Positions 17,081-29,512 of a stretch of 64,000 nt of DNA are shown here, one piece after another. The notes under the pieces were generated by a model. It was given only the letters and a program-made list of their open reading frames with translations, searched no databases and was not told where the DNA came from. A program made the translations under genes and the position numbers. The DNA comes from an uncultured Bacteroidia bacterium (GTDB lineage Bacteria > Bacteroidota > Bacteroidia > Bacteroidales > UBA932). Within the stretch, counting starts at the first letter, position 1; each line of letters starts with the position of its first letter. The stretch covers positions 62,001 to 126,000 of the forward strand of contig CACYWN010000001.1 in the NCBI GenBank assembly GCA_902778105.1. The letters run 5' to 3'.

Positions 17081-18445
17081 ATGAGCAAGCATTTCCTCCT
17101 CGCAGCAGTCTGCCTGCTGCTTTCTACGGCTCTTCCGGCCCAGTTCCGGTCCGGTACCGGTCCGTATGACGACTTGTATGATTCCGAGACGGTCCGCTCC
17201 CTCAAGGAGCACGTTTCCTATCTTTCCTCCGCTGCCCTGGAAGGCCGGAAACCCGGATCGGAAGGGGAGCGGGAAGCGGCGGAATATGTCGGCGGCGTGC
17301 TGGAACGTTATGGCATCGACCTGCTGAGCCCTTCTTCCGGGCAGGAGTTCAGCATCGCCCGCGAAGGGGCCGATACCCTGACCTCCCGCAATGTCGTCGG
17401 TTTTCTCCAGGGATGGGACAAGTCCCTGAACGGACGGTATATCGTCATCGGCGCCCGCCTGGACAACCTGGGAATGGACACCTATCTGGTGGACGGGGTG
17501 GAAACCCCGCGCATCTATTTCGGGGCGAACGGGAACGCCTCCGGTCTGGCGATGCTTCTCGAACTGGCCTCCCGCCTTTCGACGAACCGGGTCCTGCTGC
17601 GTCGCAGCGTCCTTTTCGTCGCCTTCGGCGCTTCTACGGAGACCCTCGCCGGTTCGTGGTATTTCCTGAACCGGTCCTTCTCCGATGCCAACCTGATCGA
17701 CGCGATGGTGAATTTGGATATGCTGGGAACGTCCGAGCGGGGATTCTATGCCTACACCTCTGCGAATGAGGATATGAACCGGAGCGTACGGGCCCTTCAG
17801 GGCGAACTTTTGCCCATCCAGGCGGAACTGACGGACGAAGAGCCTTATTCCTCCGACCACCGGGCCTTCTATGACCGGGAGATTCCTTCCGTCTTTTTCA
17901 CGACGGGACGCTATCCCGAGCATGCAACGGGCCGCGATTCTTTCGGAATCGTCGATTTCGACGGGATGGAGAAGGAACTGGAGTACCTCTATACCTATAC
18001 GGTGGCCTTGTGCAACGGCCAGCGGCCGGTTTTCCGGCAGGACAGCTCCAAGGCGCCGGCCCAGGAAGCCGGAGCCATTTCCTGGAACGACTGTGACGTC
18101 AAACCCATGTTCCTGACTTCCAGCGATCCTTCCTATTTCCTGGAAAAATGGGTTTATGCCTATCTGAAATATCCCAGATATGCCGTGGAGAACGGTATCC
18201 AGGGCCGCGTGTTCGTGGATTTCATCATCGATGAATCCGGAAACGTCCGGGACGTGAAAGTCTCCCGCAGCGTACATACCGCCTTGGACGAGGAGGCCGT
18301 GCGGGTCATTTCCGCTTCTCCGAAATGGCGCCCCGGTCGCCATCGGGGCAAGAAAGTGAAGGTGGCGATGACGGTCCCGGTGGATTTCCGGTTAGAGAAG
18401 ACGGGAAAGCCCGTCCTGGGCATCAACGGCGTACGAGTGAAATAA
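17081..18445 (+). CDS. Degenerate M28-family peptidase fold fused to a TonB C-terminal domain
   Basis: A secreted 454-residue protein with a signal peptide ([20 protein letters not shown]). Residues about 35-325 follow the M28 zinc aminopeptidase fold. Most catalytic positions are lost: the AHYDHLG motif is ARLDNLG (His to Arg126), GANDNASG is GANGNASG (Asp to Gly151), and the AEE pair is AST (Ser185, Thr186). The Asp of NLDMLG and the final His (SSDH) remain. Residues about 360-445 form a TonB_C-like domain ([20 protein letters not shown]). It is therefore probably a binding protein, not a peptidase. A start at 17069, overlapping the SPOR gene, is possible but gives a worse signal peptide. 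Confidence 0.8.
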   Translation: MSKHFLLAAVCLLLSTALPAQFRSGTGPYDDLYDSETVRSLKEHVSYLSSAALEGRKPGSEGEREAAEYVGGVLERYGIDLLSPSSGQEFSIAREGADTLTSRNVVGFLQGWDKSLNGRYIVIGARLDNLGMDTYLVDGVETPRIYFGANGNASGLAMLLELASRLSTNRVLLRRSVLFVAFGASTETLAGSWYFLNRSFSDANLIDAMVNLDMLGTSERGFYAYTSANEDMNRSVRALQGELLPIQAELTDEEPYSSDHRAFYDREIPSVFFTTGRYPEHATGRDSFGIVDFDGMEKELEYLYTYTVALCNGQRPVFRQDSSKAPAQEAGAISWNDCDVKPMFLTSSDPSYFLEKWVYAYLKYPRYAVENGIQGRVFVDFIIDESGNVRDVKVSRSVHTALDEEAVRVISASPKWRPGRHRGKKVKVAMTVPVDFRLEKTGKPVLGINGVRVK

Positions 18446-18461
18446 ATATTCAACTATACCT

Positions 18462-21221
<2,760 letters not shown>

Positions 21222-21223
21222 CC

Positions 21224-22141
21224 ATGGCAAAGAGCAAGGTTCTGATAGGCATCTACGACTATGTCGTCATCACCCTGGGCGTGATCCTGTTCGTGATGGC
21301 ATGGCAGTGCTTTCTCCTTCCCAACAACATGATCGACGGAGGCCTGACCGGTGCGTCCGCCCTCCTCTCGATGGTTACCGGCATTTCCGTGGATATCTGG
21401 TACTTCGGCATCAATGTACTCCTGCTGATCCTGGCCTGGATCATCCTCGGCCGTGGATTCGGCATCAAGACGATCTATGCCATCCTGCTGTCCACCGCCC
21501 TTTTCCGGCTCCTCGGAAGCGAGAGCATGTCCTGGCTCTGGTCCGTGGAGGGGAATGTGCTCCATGTCAAGGAAGGCATTCTTGTTCCGGTTATCGGCGG
21601 TCTCCTGGAGGCGGTGGGACTGGCGATGATCATCATGCGCGGGGGCTCCACGGGAGGAACTGACATCCTGGCGCTCATCGTGAACAAATTCTGGCCCATT
21701 ACCGTCGGCCGGTTCTACCTGTACGCCGACTTCGTGGTGATCACCCTGCTGATCCTGGTCCCGGGGCACTGCTTCACGGACGTGGTGTACGGCTATATCA
21801 CCATGGGTGTCTGCTCGTATGTGCTGGACCTGATCATGCTGGGCAAGGATTCCACCGTCCAGGTGATCGTTTTCTCGGATAAGATCGAGGAGATCGGAGA
21901 TTATATCACCAAGGATATGGAGCGGGGGGTCACCGCCCTCAAGGCGATCGGCTGGTACACCCGGAAAGACCGCCTGGTGCTGATGGTCATGCTCCGGAGG
22001 ACGGAACTCCCCGAACTCGTGAAATCCGTCAAGGACCTGGATCCCAAGGCTTTCGTAACCGTGGTCCCTGCCAACAACGTCTTCGGCGAAGGCTTCGACG
22101 AAATGAAGGTGGGTATCCCCCGTAAAAAGAAAAAAGATTGA
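21224..22141 (+). CDS. YitT-family membrane protein, copy 1
   Basis: The 305-residue protein has five to six predicted helices in a DUF161 (YitT) region and a cytoplasmic C-terminal DUF2179 domain (from about residue 220). The glycine-rich MRGGSTGGTDILAL segment is a family signature. The function is not established. It is followed 3 nt later by a paralogue, which suggests a heteromeric pair. The adjacent leuS is probably only a transcriptional neighbour. Confidence 0.85.
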   Translation: MAKSKVLIGIYDYVVITLGVILFVMAWQCFLLPNNMIDGGLTGASALLSMVTGISVDIWYFGINVLLLILAWIILGRGFGIKTIYAILLSTALFRLLGSESMSWLWSVEGNVLHVKEGILVPVIGGLLEAVGLAMIIMRGGSTGGTDILALIVNKFWPITVGRFYLYADFVVITLLILVPGHCFTDVVYGYITMGVCSYVLDLIMLGKDSTVQVIVFSDKIEEIGDYITKDMERGVTALKAIGWYTRKDRLVLMVMLRRTELPELVKSVKDLDPKAFVTVVPANNVFGEGFDEMKVGIPRKKKKD

Positions 22142-22144
22142 ATT

Positions 22145-23125
22145 ATGTCCGTACTCAAACAATCCTTCTGGACCATCGCCAAGGAGTGGGCGCTCGTCAC
22201 CCTGGGCATCACGATCTATGTGACAGGCTGGACCATCTTCCTGATGCCCAATAACCTCGTGGGCGGGGGTGTCTCCGGTATCGCCTCCATGATCCAGTAT
22301 GCCACGGGCGGAGCGATCCAGATGGGCTACTCCTATTTCACGCTGAACGCCATCCTGATCATTGCGGCCGTCGTGGTGATCGGAATGGGCTTCGGGGCGA
22401 AGACCATCTATGCCATCATCCTCGCCTCCGTCGGGTTGCGGTTCCTGCCGGAAATCATCCCTCTGGAGATTATCCAGACCCTCGCCCTGCAGAATGGCAA
22501 ACTCATGTCCACCCTTTGCGGCGGCGTGATGGCCGGCATTGGCATCGGCATGTCCATCTCGAACGGTGGCAGCACGGGGGGAACCGACATCATCGCGCTG
22601 ATTTATACCAAGTACCGCAACGTATCGCCGGGCAAGGTGATCCTGTACCTGGACTTCGTCATCATCCTGTCCTCCCTGCTGGTCCCGTCCATCGTTCCCG
22701 ACCTGGACCCGCAGACGGGAAAACAGCTCCTGGGGGCGGACGGGCAGCCTCTCTCGCACCTGATGCCGTTCTCTGAGAAGGTGACGACGGTCATCTACGG
22801 CCTTATCCTCGTGACGGTGAACGGGCGTGTTATCGACGCCTACCTCTCCGGTTCGCAGCAGAGCGTCCAGTTGTTCATCCTGTCCAAGAAGTTCGCGGAA
22901 ATCGCCGACTCCATCACCCATGAACTCCACCGGGGCGTCACCGTCCTGGACGGAAAGGGCTGGTATACCCAGGATCCGACCGAGGTCCTTATGGTGATTA
23001 CCCGGAAAACCGACCTGAATCTTCTCCTCCGATATATCAAAGCCATCGATCCCAAGGCGTTCCTGTCCGTCTCTTCGGTAAACGGAGTCTACGGCCAGGG
23101 CTTCGATACGATCAAGGGGAAGTAG
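22145..23125 (+). CDS. YitT-family membrane protein, copy 2
   Basis: A 326-residue paralogue of the preceding gene with the same layout: DUF161 membrane region with SNGGSTGGTDIIAL, then DUF2179. It differs by an insertion of about 20 residues (DLDPQTGKQLLGADGQP) between helices 5 and 6. The tandem arrangement points to an ancient duplication, since the copies are clearly diverged. Confidence 0.85.
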   Translation: MSVLKQSFWTIAKEWALVTLGITIYVTGWTIFLMPNNLVGGGVSGIASMIQYATGGAIQMGYSYFTLNAILIIAAVVVIGMGFGAKTIYAIILASVGLRFLPEIIPLEIIQTLALQNGKLMSTLCGGVMAGIGIGMSISNGGSTGGTDIIALIYTKYRNVSPGKVILYLDFVIILSSLLVPSIVPDLDPQTGKQLLGADGQPLSHLMPFSEKVTTVIYGLILVTVNGRVIDAYLSGSQQSVQLFILSKKFAEIADSITHELHRGVTVLDGKGWYTQDPTEVLMVITRKTDLNLLLRYIKAIDPKAFLSVSSVNGVYGQGFDTIKGK

Positions 23126-23164
23126 GGAGCGTCCTTTCCCTGCCGGGCGGAAGACAGTCAGCCT

Positions 23165-23680
23165 ATGAAGATAGTCCTGTACTTGTTTTTCGCTGCGGCC
23201 CTCCTGGCCGGAGTATATTTCCTGGGCCGCCGTCACGCCCTCCGCGGACGTCCCCGGCGGCCGGCAGCCCTTCCTTCGAAGGGTGTCAGCACCGAATCAC
23301 AGGCAGACGGGCCTGCTGGCGTCGACCAGTTCCTGTATGACAGGTGTTGCCGGTACATGGCGGAGCGGAAGCCATTCCTGGTGGAATCCTTCTCCCTGGA
23401 AGACCTTTCGCGTGCGCTGTTTACCAACAGGGTGTATCTCTCCAAGACCATCAACTACTTTTCCGGAAAGAATTTCAGGAATTACGTCAACTATTACCGG
23501 GTGATGTATGCGATGGAGTTGTTCCGGAAGAACAGGTCGCTCAAGGTGACGGAACTCGGCAACCTGGCCGGCTTCCACTCGGGTACGACTTTCAACCAGG
23601 CCTTCAAGACCGTGATGGAAGAATCGCCGAGCACCTGGTGCGCCAGGTTGAGGAAAAAGAACAGGGAGTCATCCAGATAG
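23165..23680 (+). CDS. Membrane-anchored AraC-type DNA-binding protein
   Basis: The 171-residue protein has one N-terminal membrane helix (about 2-22) and a basic stretch, then a C-terminal AraC/XylS-type double helix-turn-helix domain (about 70-165), seen as SLEDLSRALFTNRVYLSKTI and VTELGNLAGFHSGTTFNQAF. There is no ligand domain. Such proteins resemble the C-terminal end of Bacteroidota hybrid regulators. The target is unknown. It is the last gene in the leuS direction. Confidence 0.75.
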   Translation: MKIVLYLFFAAALLAGVYFLGRRHALRGRPRRPAALPSKGVSTESQADGPAGVDQFLYDRCCRYMAERKPFLVESFSLEDLSRALFTNRVYLSKTINYFSGKNFRNYVNYYRVMYAMELFRKNRSLKVTELGNLAGFHSGTTFNQAFKTVMEESPSTWCARLRKKNRESSR

Positions 23681-23706
23681 ACTCCGCCCGTCAGGGAAAG
23701 AACCGG

Positions 23707-23732
23707 ACCCCGTCTCCTTCCGGAGGCGGGGT
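23707..23732. terminator. Hairpin between convergent araC-like and rluA genes
   Basis: Eleven-nt arms (23707-23717 and 23722-23732, one G-T pair) around a TTCC loop. Neither strand has a good T tail, so termination is only probable. Confidence 0.4.
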
Positions 23733-23739
23733 TCACCGT

Positions 23740-24450
23740 CTAGATACCTTTCCAGGAGGCCGGAACCGGGGCTTCGAGGGCGATTTCCGTCTTCTTCACC
23801 GGGTGGATGAACCGGATGGAGCGGGCGTGGAGCGAGATGCCTCCGTCGGGGTTGGAGCGGGGAGCGCCGTACTTGAGGTCGCCCTTGATGGGGCAGCCGA
23901 TGTGGGCGAGCTGGCAGCGGATCTGGTGATGACGGCCGGTGAGGAGTTCCACCTCGACCAGATGATAGCGTTCGGTGCTTTTCAGGTAGCGGTACCGGAG
24001 CTTCGCCTCCTTGGCTTCGCGGCCCGGCCCCTTGGCGATGAAGGACTTGTTCAGCTTTTCATTCCGGGTCATCCAGTCGGTCAGGAGCGCCTCGGCCGGT
24101 TCGGGCCTGGCGCAGCACAGTGCCCAATAGGTTTTGTGGACTTCTCCCTCCCGGAACATCGCATTCAGGCGTTCCAGGGCCTTGGAGGTCTTGGCCAGGA
24201 CCACGATGCCGCTCACCGGGCGGTCCAGGCGGTGGGGAACTCCCATGAACACCTGGCCGGGTTTTTCGTCCCTTTGTGCGATGAAGGCCTTCAGCGTCTC
24301 ACTGACCGGCTCGTCGCCCGTCTTGTCGCCCTGGACGATTTCGCCCGCGCGCTTGTTGAAAATGAGCAGATGGTTGTCCTCGTAGAGGATGCGTCCTTCG
24401 ATGGACTGGAATTCCTGGTCGTCGAGTTGCCGGTAGATCATCGCTGTCAT
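23740..24450 (-). CDS. RluA-family 23S rRNA/tRNA pseudouridine synthase
   Basis: Isomerises uridine to pseudouridine in structured RNA. The 236-residue protein has the catalytic Asp76 in HRLDRPVSG and the GRHHQIRCQLAHIGCPI segment typical of RluA. An N-terminal S4 domain is absent. I placed the start at 24450 (MTAMIYR), 9 nt after a TAnnTTTG element; an ATG at 24441 is also possible. An uninterrupted frame continues upstream across dnaK on this strand, but it is a codon-bias artefact. Confidence 0.9.
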   Translation of the reverse strand: MTAMIYRQLDDQEFQSIEGRILYEDNHLLIFNKRAGEIVQGDKTGDEPVSETLKAFIAQRDEKPGQVFMGVPHRLDRPVSGIVVLAKTSKALERLNAMFREGEVHKTYWALCCARPEPAEALLTDWMTRNEKLNKSFIAKGPGREAKEAKLRYRYLKSTERYHLVEVELLTGRHHQIRCQLAHIGCPIKGDLKYGAPRSNPDGGISLHARSIRFIHPVKKTEIALEAPVPASWKGI

Positions 24451-24459
24451 AGTTTTCCG

Positions 24460-24467
24460 CAAAGATA
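24460..24467 (-). promoter_or_regulatory. -7 promoter element of rluA-type gene
   Basis: TATCTTTG on the minus strand, 9 nt before the ATG at 24450. No comparable plus-strand element is seen for dnaK. Confidence 0.5.
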
Positions 24468-24570
24468 GTGACAATTTGGCAGAATTGTTCCGTTGGCACA
24501 ATGTTCGATAAACAGGAGTCGTCGTCCAGGGCGGACGGCATTGACAGAAACAATAAAACAAAGCAATATT

Positions 24571-26490
24571 ATGGGAAAGATTATCGGTATCGACCTTGGA
24601 ACCACGAACTCGTGCGTGGCCGTGATGGAAGGCAACCAGCCTACCGTCATCATCAATAACGAGGGACAGCGCACCACGCCTTCCGTCGTGGCATTCACCG
24701 ACGGCGGCGAGCGCAAGATCGGCAACCCGGCCAAGCGCCAGGCCATCACCAACCCGAACAACACCGTGTTCTCCATCAAGCGTTTCATGGGTGAAACCTT
24801 CGAGCAGGTCACGAAGGAAGTGGAGCGGATGCCCTACAAGGTGGTCCGTGGCGAAAACAACACCCCGCGTGTGGACATCAACGGCAAGCTCTACACCCCG
24901 CAGGAAATCTCCGCGATGATTCTCCAGAAGATGAAGAAGACCGCCGAGGAGTACCTCCGTCAGGAGGTGACCGAGGCTGTGATCACGGTGCCGGCTTACT
25001 TCTCCGACTCCCAGCGCCAGGCCACCAAGGAGGCCGGCCGCATCGCGGGTCTGGATGTGAAGCGTATCATCAACGAACCTACCGCGGCCGCCCTGGCCTA
25101 CGGCCTGGACAAGAAGGACAAGGACATGAAAGTCGCCGTCTACGACCTTGGCGGCGGTACCTTCGATATCTCCATCCTGCAGCTCGGTGACGGTGTTTTC
25201 GAGGTGCTCTCCACCAATGGTGACACCCACCTCGGCGGTGACGACTTCGACCAGGTCATCATCGACTGGCTGGCCCAGGAGTTCGCCTCCGAGAACGGCG
25301 GCGTGGACCTGAAGAAGGATCCGATGGCCCTCCAGCGTCTGAAGGAAGCGGCGGAGAAGGCAAAGATCGAGCTCTCCAGCCAGACTTCCACGGAGATCAA
25401 CCTCCCGTACATCATGCCGGTGGACGGCATCCCCAAGCACCTGGTGAAGACCCTTACCCGGGCGAAGTTCGAACAGCTCTCCGACAGCCTGTTCCAGCGT
25501 TCCATCGCCCCTTGCCGCCAGGCTCTGTCCGACGCACACCTCAATCCATCCGACATTGACGAGGTCCTTCTCGTGGGCGGTTCCACCCGTATCCCTTATG
25601 TCCAGGAGCTCGTGAAGAACTTCTTCGGCAAGGAGCCCAACAAGAGCGTGAACCCGGACGAGGTCGTCGCCATCGGCGCCTCCATCCAGGGCGGTGTCCT
25701 CGCCGGTGATGTGAAGGATGTCCTTCTGCTGGATGTCACTCCGCTTTCCCTGGGTATCGAGACCCTCGGCGGCGTGATGACCAAGCTCATCGATGCGAAC
25801 ACCACCATCCCGGCCAAGAAGTCCCAGGTGTTCTCCACCGCGGCCGACAACCAGCCTTCCGTGGAGATCCGCGTCCTCCAGGGCGAGCGTCCGATGGCCA
25901 AGGACAACAAGCAGATCGGCGTGTTCCACCTGGACGGCATCGCTCCGGCTCCGCGTGGCATCCCGCAGATCGAGGTCACCTTCGACATCGACGCCAACGG
26001 TATCCTGAACGTCTCCGCGACGGACAAGGCGACCGGCAAGGAGCAGCACATCCGCATCGAGGCCTCTTCCGGCCTGTCCGATTCCGAAATCCAGCGGATG
26101 CGGGATGAGGCGAAGGCCAACGAGGCTGCCGACAAGGCTGAGAAGGAGCGCGTGGACAAGATCAACAACGCCGACGCCCTCACCTTCCAGGCCGAGAAGT
26201 TCCTCAAGGAGAACGGCGACAAGATCCCCGCTGACGTCAAGGGCGAGGTCGAGAGCAACTGCAACCTCCTCAAGGAGGCTGTCAAGAGCCAGAACATGGC
26301 CGACATCGAGCGCTACTCCGACGCGCTGAACAAGGCCTTCGAGAAGATGTACCAGGCTGGCGCCGGCGCCCAGCAGCGTGGCCCGCAGGGCGGTCCCCAG
26401 GGTCCGTTCGGAGGTGGCCCCCAGGGTCCTTTCGGCGGTGGACAGCCGGGCGGCAACCCTGGCGGAGACCAGGGCCCGGACGAGCAGTAA
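24571..26490 (+). CDS. dnaK: Hsp70 chaperone DnaK
   Basis: ATP-dependent protein-folding chaperone. The 639-residue protein starts [15 protein letters not shown] and contains the ATPase domain (1-385), the conserved linker [13 protein letters not shown], the substrate-binding domain and a glycine/proline-rich tail with GPFGGG repeats. I chose the ATG at 24571 on homology. The 100-nt upstream region has neither TAnnTTTG nor a CIRCE inverted repeat, so its heat-shock control cannot be read. dnaJ and grpE are not adjacent. Confidence 0.97.
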   Translation: MGKIIGIDLGTTNSCVAVMEGNQPTVIINNEGQRTTPSVVAFTDGGERKIGNPAKRQAITNPNNTVFSIKRFMGETFEQVTKEVERMPYKVVRGENNTPRVDINGKLYTPQEISAMILQKMKKTAEEYLRQEVTEAVITVPAYFSDSQRQATKEAGRIAGLDVKRIINEPTAAALAYGLDKKDKDMKVAVYDLGGGTFDISILQLGDGVFEVLSTNGDTHLGGDDFDQVIIDWLAQEFASENGGVDLKKDPMALQRLKEAAEKAKIELSSQTSTEINLPYIMPVDGIPKHLVKTLTRAKFEQLSDSLFQRSIAPCRQALSDAHLNPSDIDEVLLVGGSTRIPYVQELVKNFFGKEPNKSVNPDEVVAIGASIQGGVLAGDVKDVLLLDVTPLSLGIETLGGVMTKLIDANTTIPAKKSQVFSTAADNQPSVEIRVLQGERPMAKDNKQIGVFHLDGIAPAPRGIPQIEVTFDIDANGILNVSATDKATGKEQHIRIEASSGLSDSEIQRMRDEAKANEAADKAEKERVDKINNADALTFQAEKFLKENGDKIPADVKGEVESNCNLLKEAVKSQNMADIERYSDALNKAFEKMYQAGAGAQQRGPQGGPQGPFGGGPQGPFGGGQPGGNPGGDQGPDEQ

Positions 26491-26500
26491 TTCAGAATGG

Positions 26501-26527
26501 ACGGCACCCGGTTCCGGGTGCCGTTTT
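26501..26527 (+). terminator. Intrinsic terminator of dnaK
   Basis: ACGGCACCC pairs with GGGTGCCGT (further pairing possible to a 2-nt loop), followed by TTTT. It starts 10 nt after the dnaK stop. Confidence 0.75.
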
Positions 26528-26531
26528 CCGT

Positions 26532-26563
26532 CTTGCGCGGACCGGAAATATTGTGTAATTTTG
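26532..26563 (+). promoter_or_regulatory. Promoter of the coiled-coil protein gene
   Basis: TTG at 26533-26535, a 20-bp spacer and TAATTTTG at 26556-26563, ending 23 nt before the ATG at 26587. Confidence 0.6.
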
Positions 26564-26586
26564 CAGAAACAGAAATTGTATCGGTT

Positions 26587-27267
26587 ATGAAGAAGATCAT
26601 TGTCTTGGGAATGGCAGCTCTCCTGGGCGCCTCCGTTCCTGCTTTCGCGCAGAATACCGTTGTCGAACAGGCTGAACAGCAGGTCCAGCAGAAGCAGGAT
26701 GCCCTGGATGACGCGGAGCGCGTCCACCGCCAGCAGCAGGCTGAGAGCCGCCGCGCCATCAACGCGGCCCAGCGCGACATCGATTCCAATAAGGCCTTCG
26801 TCGATCAGGCCAAGAAGCGTATCCAGACATTGAAGGACGATATCAAGGCCCGGGAGGCCGCCCTCAAGGTCAAGAAGGACGCCCTGAAGGTGGAGAAGAA
26901 ATCCCTCAAATTGGACGGAAGCCTGGATGCTACCGACAAGGCCCGTCTCAAGATGGACGGGGATGAAATCAAGATGCTGACTCGCGAACTCAAGGGGATC
27001 AAGCGGACCCTCAAGGAGGAAAATGCCCGCCTGAAGGAGGCCAAGAAGGCCATCTCCTCCAGCAAGAAGGACATCCGCGAGAGCAAGAAGGCCGAGCGGT
27101 CCGCCCGTCAGGGTGTCCGCGACGCCCGGAAGGATGTCAAGGCATCCCAGAAGGAATTGAAGAACGCCGCTCAGGTCCAGAGTGAACTGGAAACCGCCCG
27201 CGAGGCCGTGGAGGCGGCCGAGAAGAAAGCGGCCGAGACCACCCAGAAAGTGGATGAGACGCTCTGA
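26587..27267 (+). CDS. Secreted coiled-coil protein
   Basis: The 226-residue protein has a signal peptide (MKKIIVLGMAALLGASVPAFAQ). Almost all of the rest is charged, Lys/Glu/Ala/Gln-rich heptad-like sequence (residues 24-222) without cysteine, so it is predicted to be one long periplasmic coiled coil. I do not recognise a family with a known function. It has its own promoter and ends 26 nt before copA. Confidence 0.75.
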   Translation: MKKIIVLGMAALLGASVPAFAQNTVVEQAEQQVQQKQDALDDAERVHRQQQAESRRAINAAQRDIDSNKAFVDQAKKRIQTLKDDIKAREAALKVKKDALKVEKKSLKLDGSLDATDKARLKMDGDEIKMLTRELKGIKRTLKEENARLKEAKKAISSSKKDIRESKKAERSARQGVRDARKDVKASQKELKNAAQVQSELETAREAVEAAEKKAAETTQKVDETL

Positions 27268-27293
27268 AACGGGTTAGATAGGATTCAGAGAGA

Positions 27294-29477
27294 ATGGGCT
27301 TCAAGAGAAGAAACTTCCCGGTTCAGGGAATGGGATGCGCCGCCTGCGTGGCGCGCGTGGAGAATACCCTCAAGGCCTGCAAGGGCGTGAGCGGCGTGAA
27401 TGTGTCACTGGCCTCCAATTCCGCCCAGGTCGATTACGACCCGGCGGTGGTGACGCCCGGTGAGCTGAAGAAAGCCGTCCAGGATGCCGGTTACGACATG
27501 CTGGTGGACGGTTCCGACGACGAAGCCGACTCGGAAGCCGAGATAGCCCGCCAGGACGCCTTCAGCGCCCTGAAGAAAGATACGCTCCTCGCCTGCGTCG
27601 TGGCCGCCCTCGTGATGCTGCTCAGCATGGGCTTCGAGGATTTTCCCGGAAAAGGATTCGTCCTGTGGGCCCTCGCGACCCCGGTCGTTTTCTGGTGCGG
27701 ACGCCGGTTCTTCAAGGCCGGGTTCAGCGCCCTTCGCCATGGCAGTGCCAACATGGACACGCTCGTGGCCCTGTCGGTGTCCATTTCCTATCTGTTCAGC
27801 GTCTTCAACCTTCTGTTCCCGCAGGTCTGGACCTCGCAGGGGCTGGAGGCCCATCTGTATTTCGAATCGGCGACGATGATCGTCGCCTTCATCCTCATCG
27901 GCCGGCTGCTGGAGGAACGGGCGAAGCACAGCACGACCGCCGCCATCCGCAAACTGATCGGGCTGCAGGAGAAGGGCTCCACGGCCCGTCCCGGGGAGAC
28001 GGTCCTGGTGAAGCCGGGCGAACGCCTCGCGGTGGACGGCCTGGTCACCGACGGCTCCTCCTACGTGGATGAAAGCACGCTGACCGGCGAACCGGTCCCG
28101 GCCCTCAAGCAGGCCGGCTCCCATGTCTATGCCGGTACCATCAACCAGAACGGCGCCCTGACCGTGAAGGTGGAGAAAGTGGGGGAGAACACCCTCCTTT
28201 CCGGCATCATCCGGATGGTGCGGGACGCCCAGGGATCCAAGGCCCCGATCCAGAAGACGGTGGACCGTATCGCGGCGGTCTTCGTCCCCGTCATCATCGG
28301 CATCTCCGTCCTGACGCTCCTCATTTGGATCCTTTGTGGGGAAGTCACCCTGGGACTCCTGTCCATGGTGACGGTCCTCGTCATCGCCTGCCCGTGCTCG
28401 CTGGGCCTGGCCACGCCGACCGCCATCATCGCCGGCATCGGCAACGGGGCCTCCAAGGGCATCCTCATCAAGGATGCGGAGAGCCTGCAGGTCGCCCGGA
28501 AAGTCCAGGCGATGGTCATGGACAAGACCGGCACCCTCACGGAAGGGAAGCCCTCCGTGGTGGAATCCGTCTGGGACCCTTCCATCACGACGGAAGACGA
28601 TCCCACGGCTTTGAACCTCCGCGACGTCCTGTACGCGCTGGAACACCGTTCCGAGCATCCGCTCGCCCTAGCCGTCTGCGAGTCCCTCCGGGGCTGCGAA
28701 GACCTTCCGGTGGAGGATTTCGAGGCGGTCCTGGGCAAGGGCATCGCCGGTACGGTCCACGGACGGCGCTACTATGTGGGCAATATGGACCTGCTCCGGG
28801 ACGTGTGCGGCAACCTGCCCGAGGCGACGAACCCCATGGTGGGCGACAGCATCGGCCCCTGGATGGACGCCGGCCATACGGTGACGCTCCTCTTCGACAA
28901 GGTGAAGGTCTATGCCGTCCTGGCCCTTTCGGACGAGCTCAAGGACACCTCGGTCCAGGCCGTCAAGGCCCTCCAGTCCCAGGGAATCGAAATCCACATG
29001 CTTACGGGTGACAACGAAGTGGCCGCCCGCCACATCGCCGAGGAAACCGGCATCTCCCATGTGAAGGCCCATGTCCTCCCGCAGGACAAGGCCGAATACG
29101 TGAAGAGGCTGCAGGCCTCCGGCAAACGGGTCGCCATGGTGGGCGACGGCATCAACGACAGCGCCGCCCTGGCGCAGGCCGACCTGGGCATTGCGATGGG
29201 GCAAGGAAGCGACATCGCCATCGACACGGCGCAGGTGACCATCGTCTCCTCCGACCTTTCGAAACTCAGCGACCTCGTTCGCCTTTCCAAACGTACGGTC
29301 ACGATTATCCGGGAAAACCTTTTCTGGGCGTTTATCTACAACCTGCTGGCCGTTCCCCTGGCCGCCGGCGTCCTGTATCCGGCGAGCGGCTTCCTCCTGA
29401 ATCCGATGGTAGCCGCCGCCTGCATGGCACTGTCAAGCGTCTGCGTGGTGACGAATTCGCTGCGGCTCAGGAAATGA
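27294..29477 (+). CDS. copA: Copper-type P1B ATPase
   Basis: Exports Cu(I) across the inner membrane using ATP. The 727-residue protein has one N-terminal heavy-metal domain with GMGCAAC (Cys15, Cys18), eight predicted helices, the transport CPC motif at 366-368, the phosphorylated Asp410 in DKTGTLTEG, the HP motif in EHRSEHPLA, and GDGINDS. The actuator domain looks shortened: LIGLQEKGSTARPGETVLV (residues 221-239) lacks about 12-15 residues usually found between the helix end and the PGE loop. No CsoR or CopZ gene is adjacent. Confidence 0.92.
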   Translation: MGFKRRNFPVQGMGCAACVARVENTLKACKGVSGVNVSLASNSAQVDYDPAVVTPGELKKAVQDAGYDMLVDGSDDEADSEAEIARQDAFSALKKDTLLACVVAALVMLLSMGFEDFPGKGFVLWALATPVVFWCGRRFFKAGFSALRHGSANMDTLVALSVSISYLFSVFNLLFPQVWTSQGLEAHLYFESATMIVAFILIGRLLEERAKHSTTAAIRKLIGLQEKGSTARPGETVLVKPGERLAVDGLVTDGSSYVDESTLTGEPVPALKQAGSHVYAGTINQNGALTVKVEKVGENTLLSGIIRMVRDAQGSKAPIQKTVDRIAAVFVPVIIGISVLTLLIWILCGEVTLGLLSMVTVLVIACPCSLGLATPTAIIAGIGNGASKGILIKDAESLQVARKVQAMVMDKTGTLTEGKPSVVESVWDPSITTEDDPTALNLRDVLYALEHRSEHPLALAVCESLRGCEDLPVEDFEAVLGKGIAGTVHGRRYYVGNMDLLRDVCGNLPEATNPMVGDSIGPWMDAGHTVTLLFDKVKVYAVLALSDELKDTSVQAVKALQSQGIEIHMLTGDNEVAARHIAEETGISHVKAHVLPQDKAEYVKRLQASGKRVAMVGDGINDSAALAQADLGIAMGQGSDIAIDTAQVTIVSSDLSKLSDLVRLSKRTVTIIRENLFWAFIYNLLAVPLAAGVLYPASGFLLNPMVAAACMALSSVCVVTNSLRLRK

Positions 29478-29478
29478 C

Positions 29479-29509
29479 AAAAAGCGGCGCTCATCCGAGC
29501 GCCGTTTTT
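29479..29509. terminator. Bidirectional terminator between copA and trpS
   Basis: CGGCGCTC (29485-29492) and GAGCGCCG (29497-29504) flank an ATCC loop, with T5 on the plus side and A5 before the stem, so it can serve both converging genes. Confidence 0.85.
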
Positions 29510-29512
29510 AAC

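Noticed and set aside
24468-24570. CIRCE or a heat-shock element before dnaK
   Set aside because: No inverted repeat of the CIRCE type and no TAnnTTTG element found, so no regulatory claim is made.
23740-26727. A single open minus-strand frame of 995 codons
   Set aside because: Only the last 236 codons are a real gene (rluA type). The rest runs antisense to dnaK, where GC-rich codon use removes stop codons. It shows no domain of its own.
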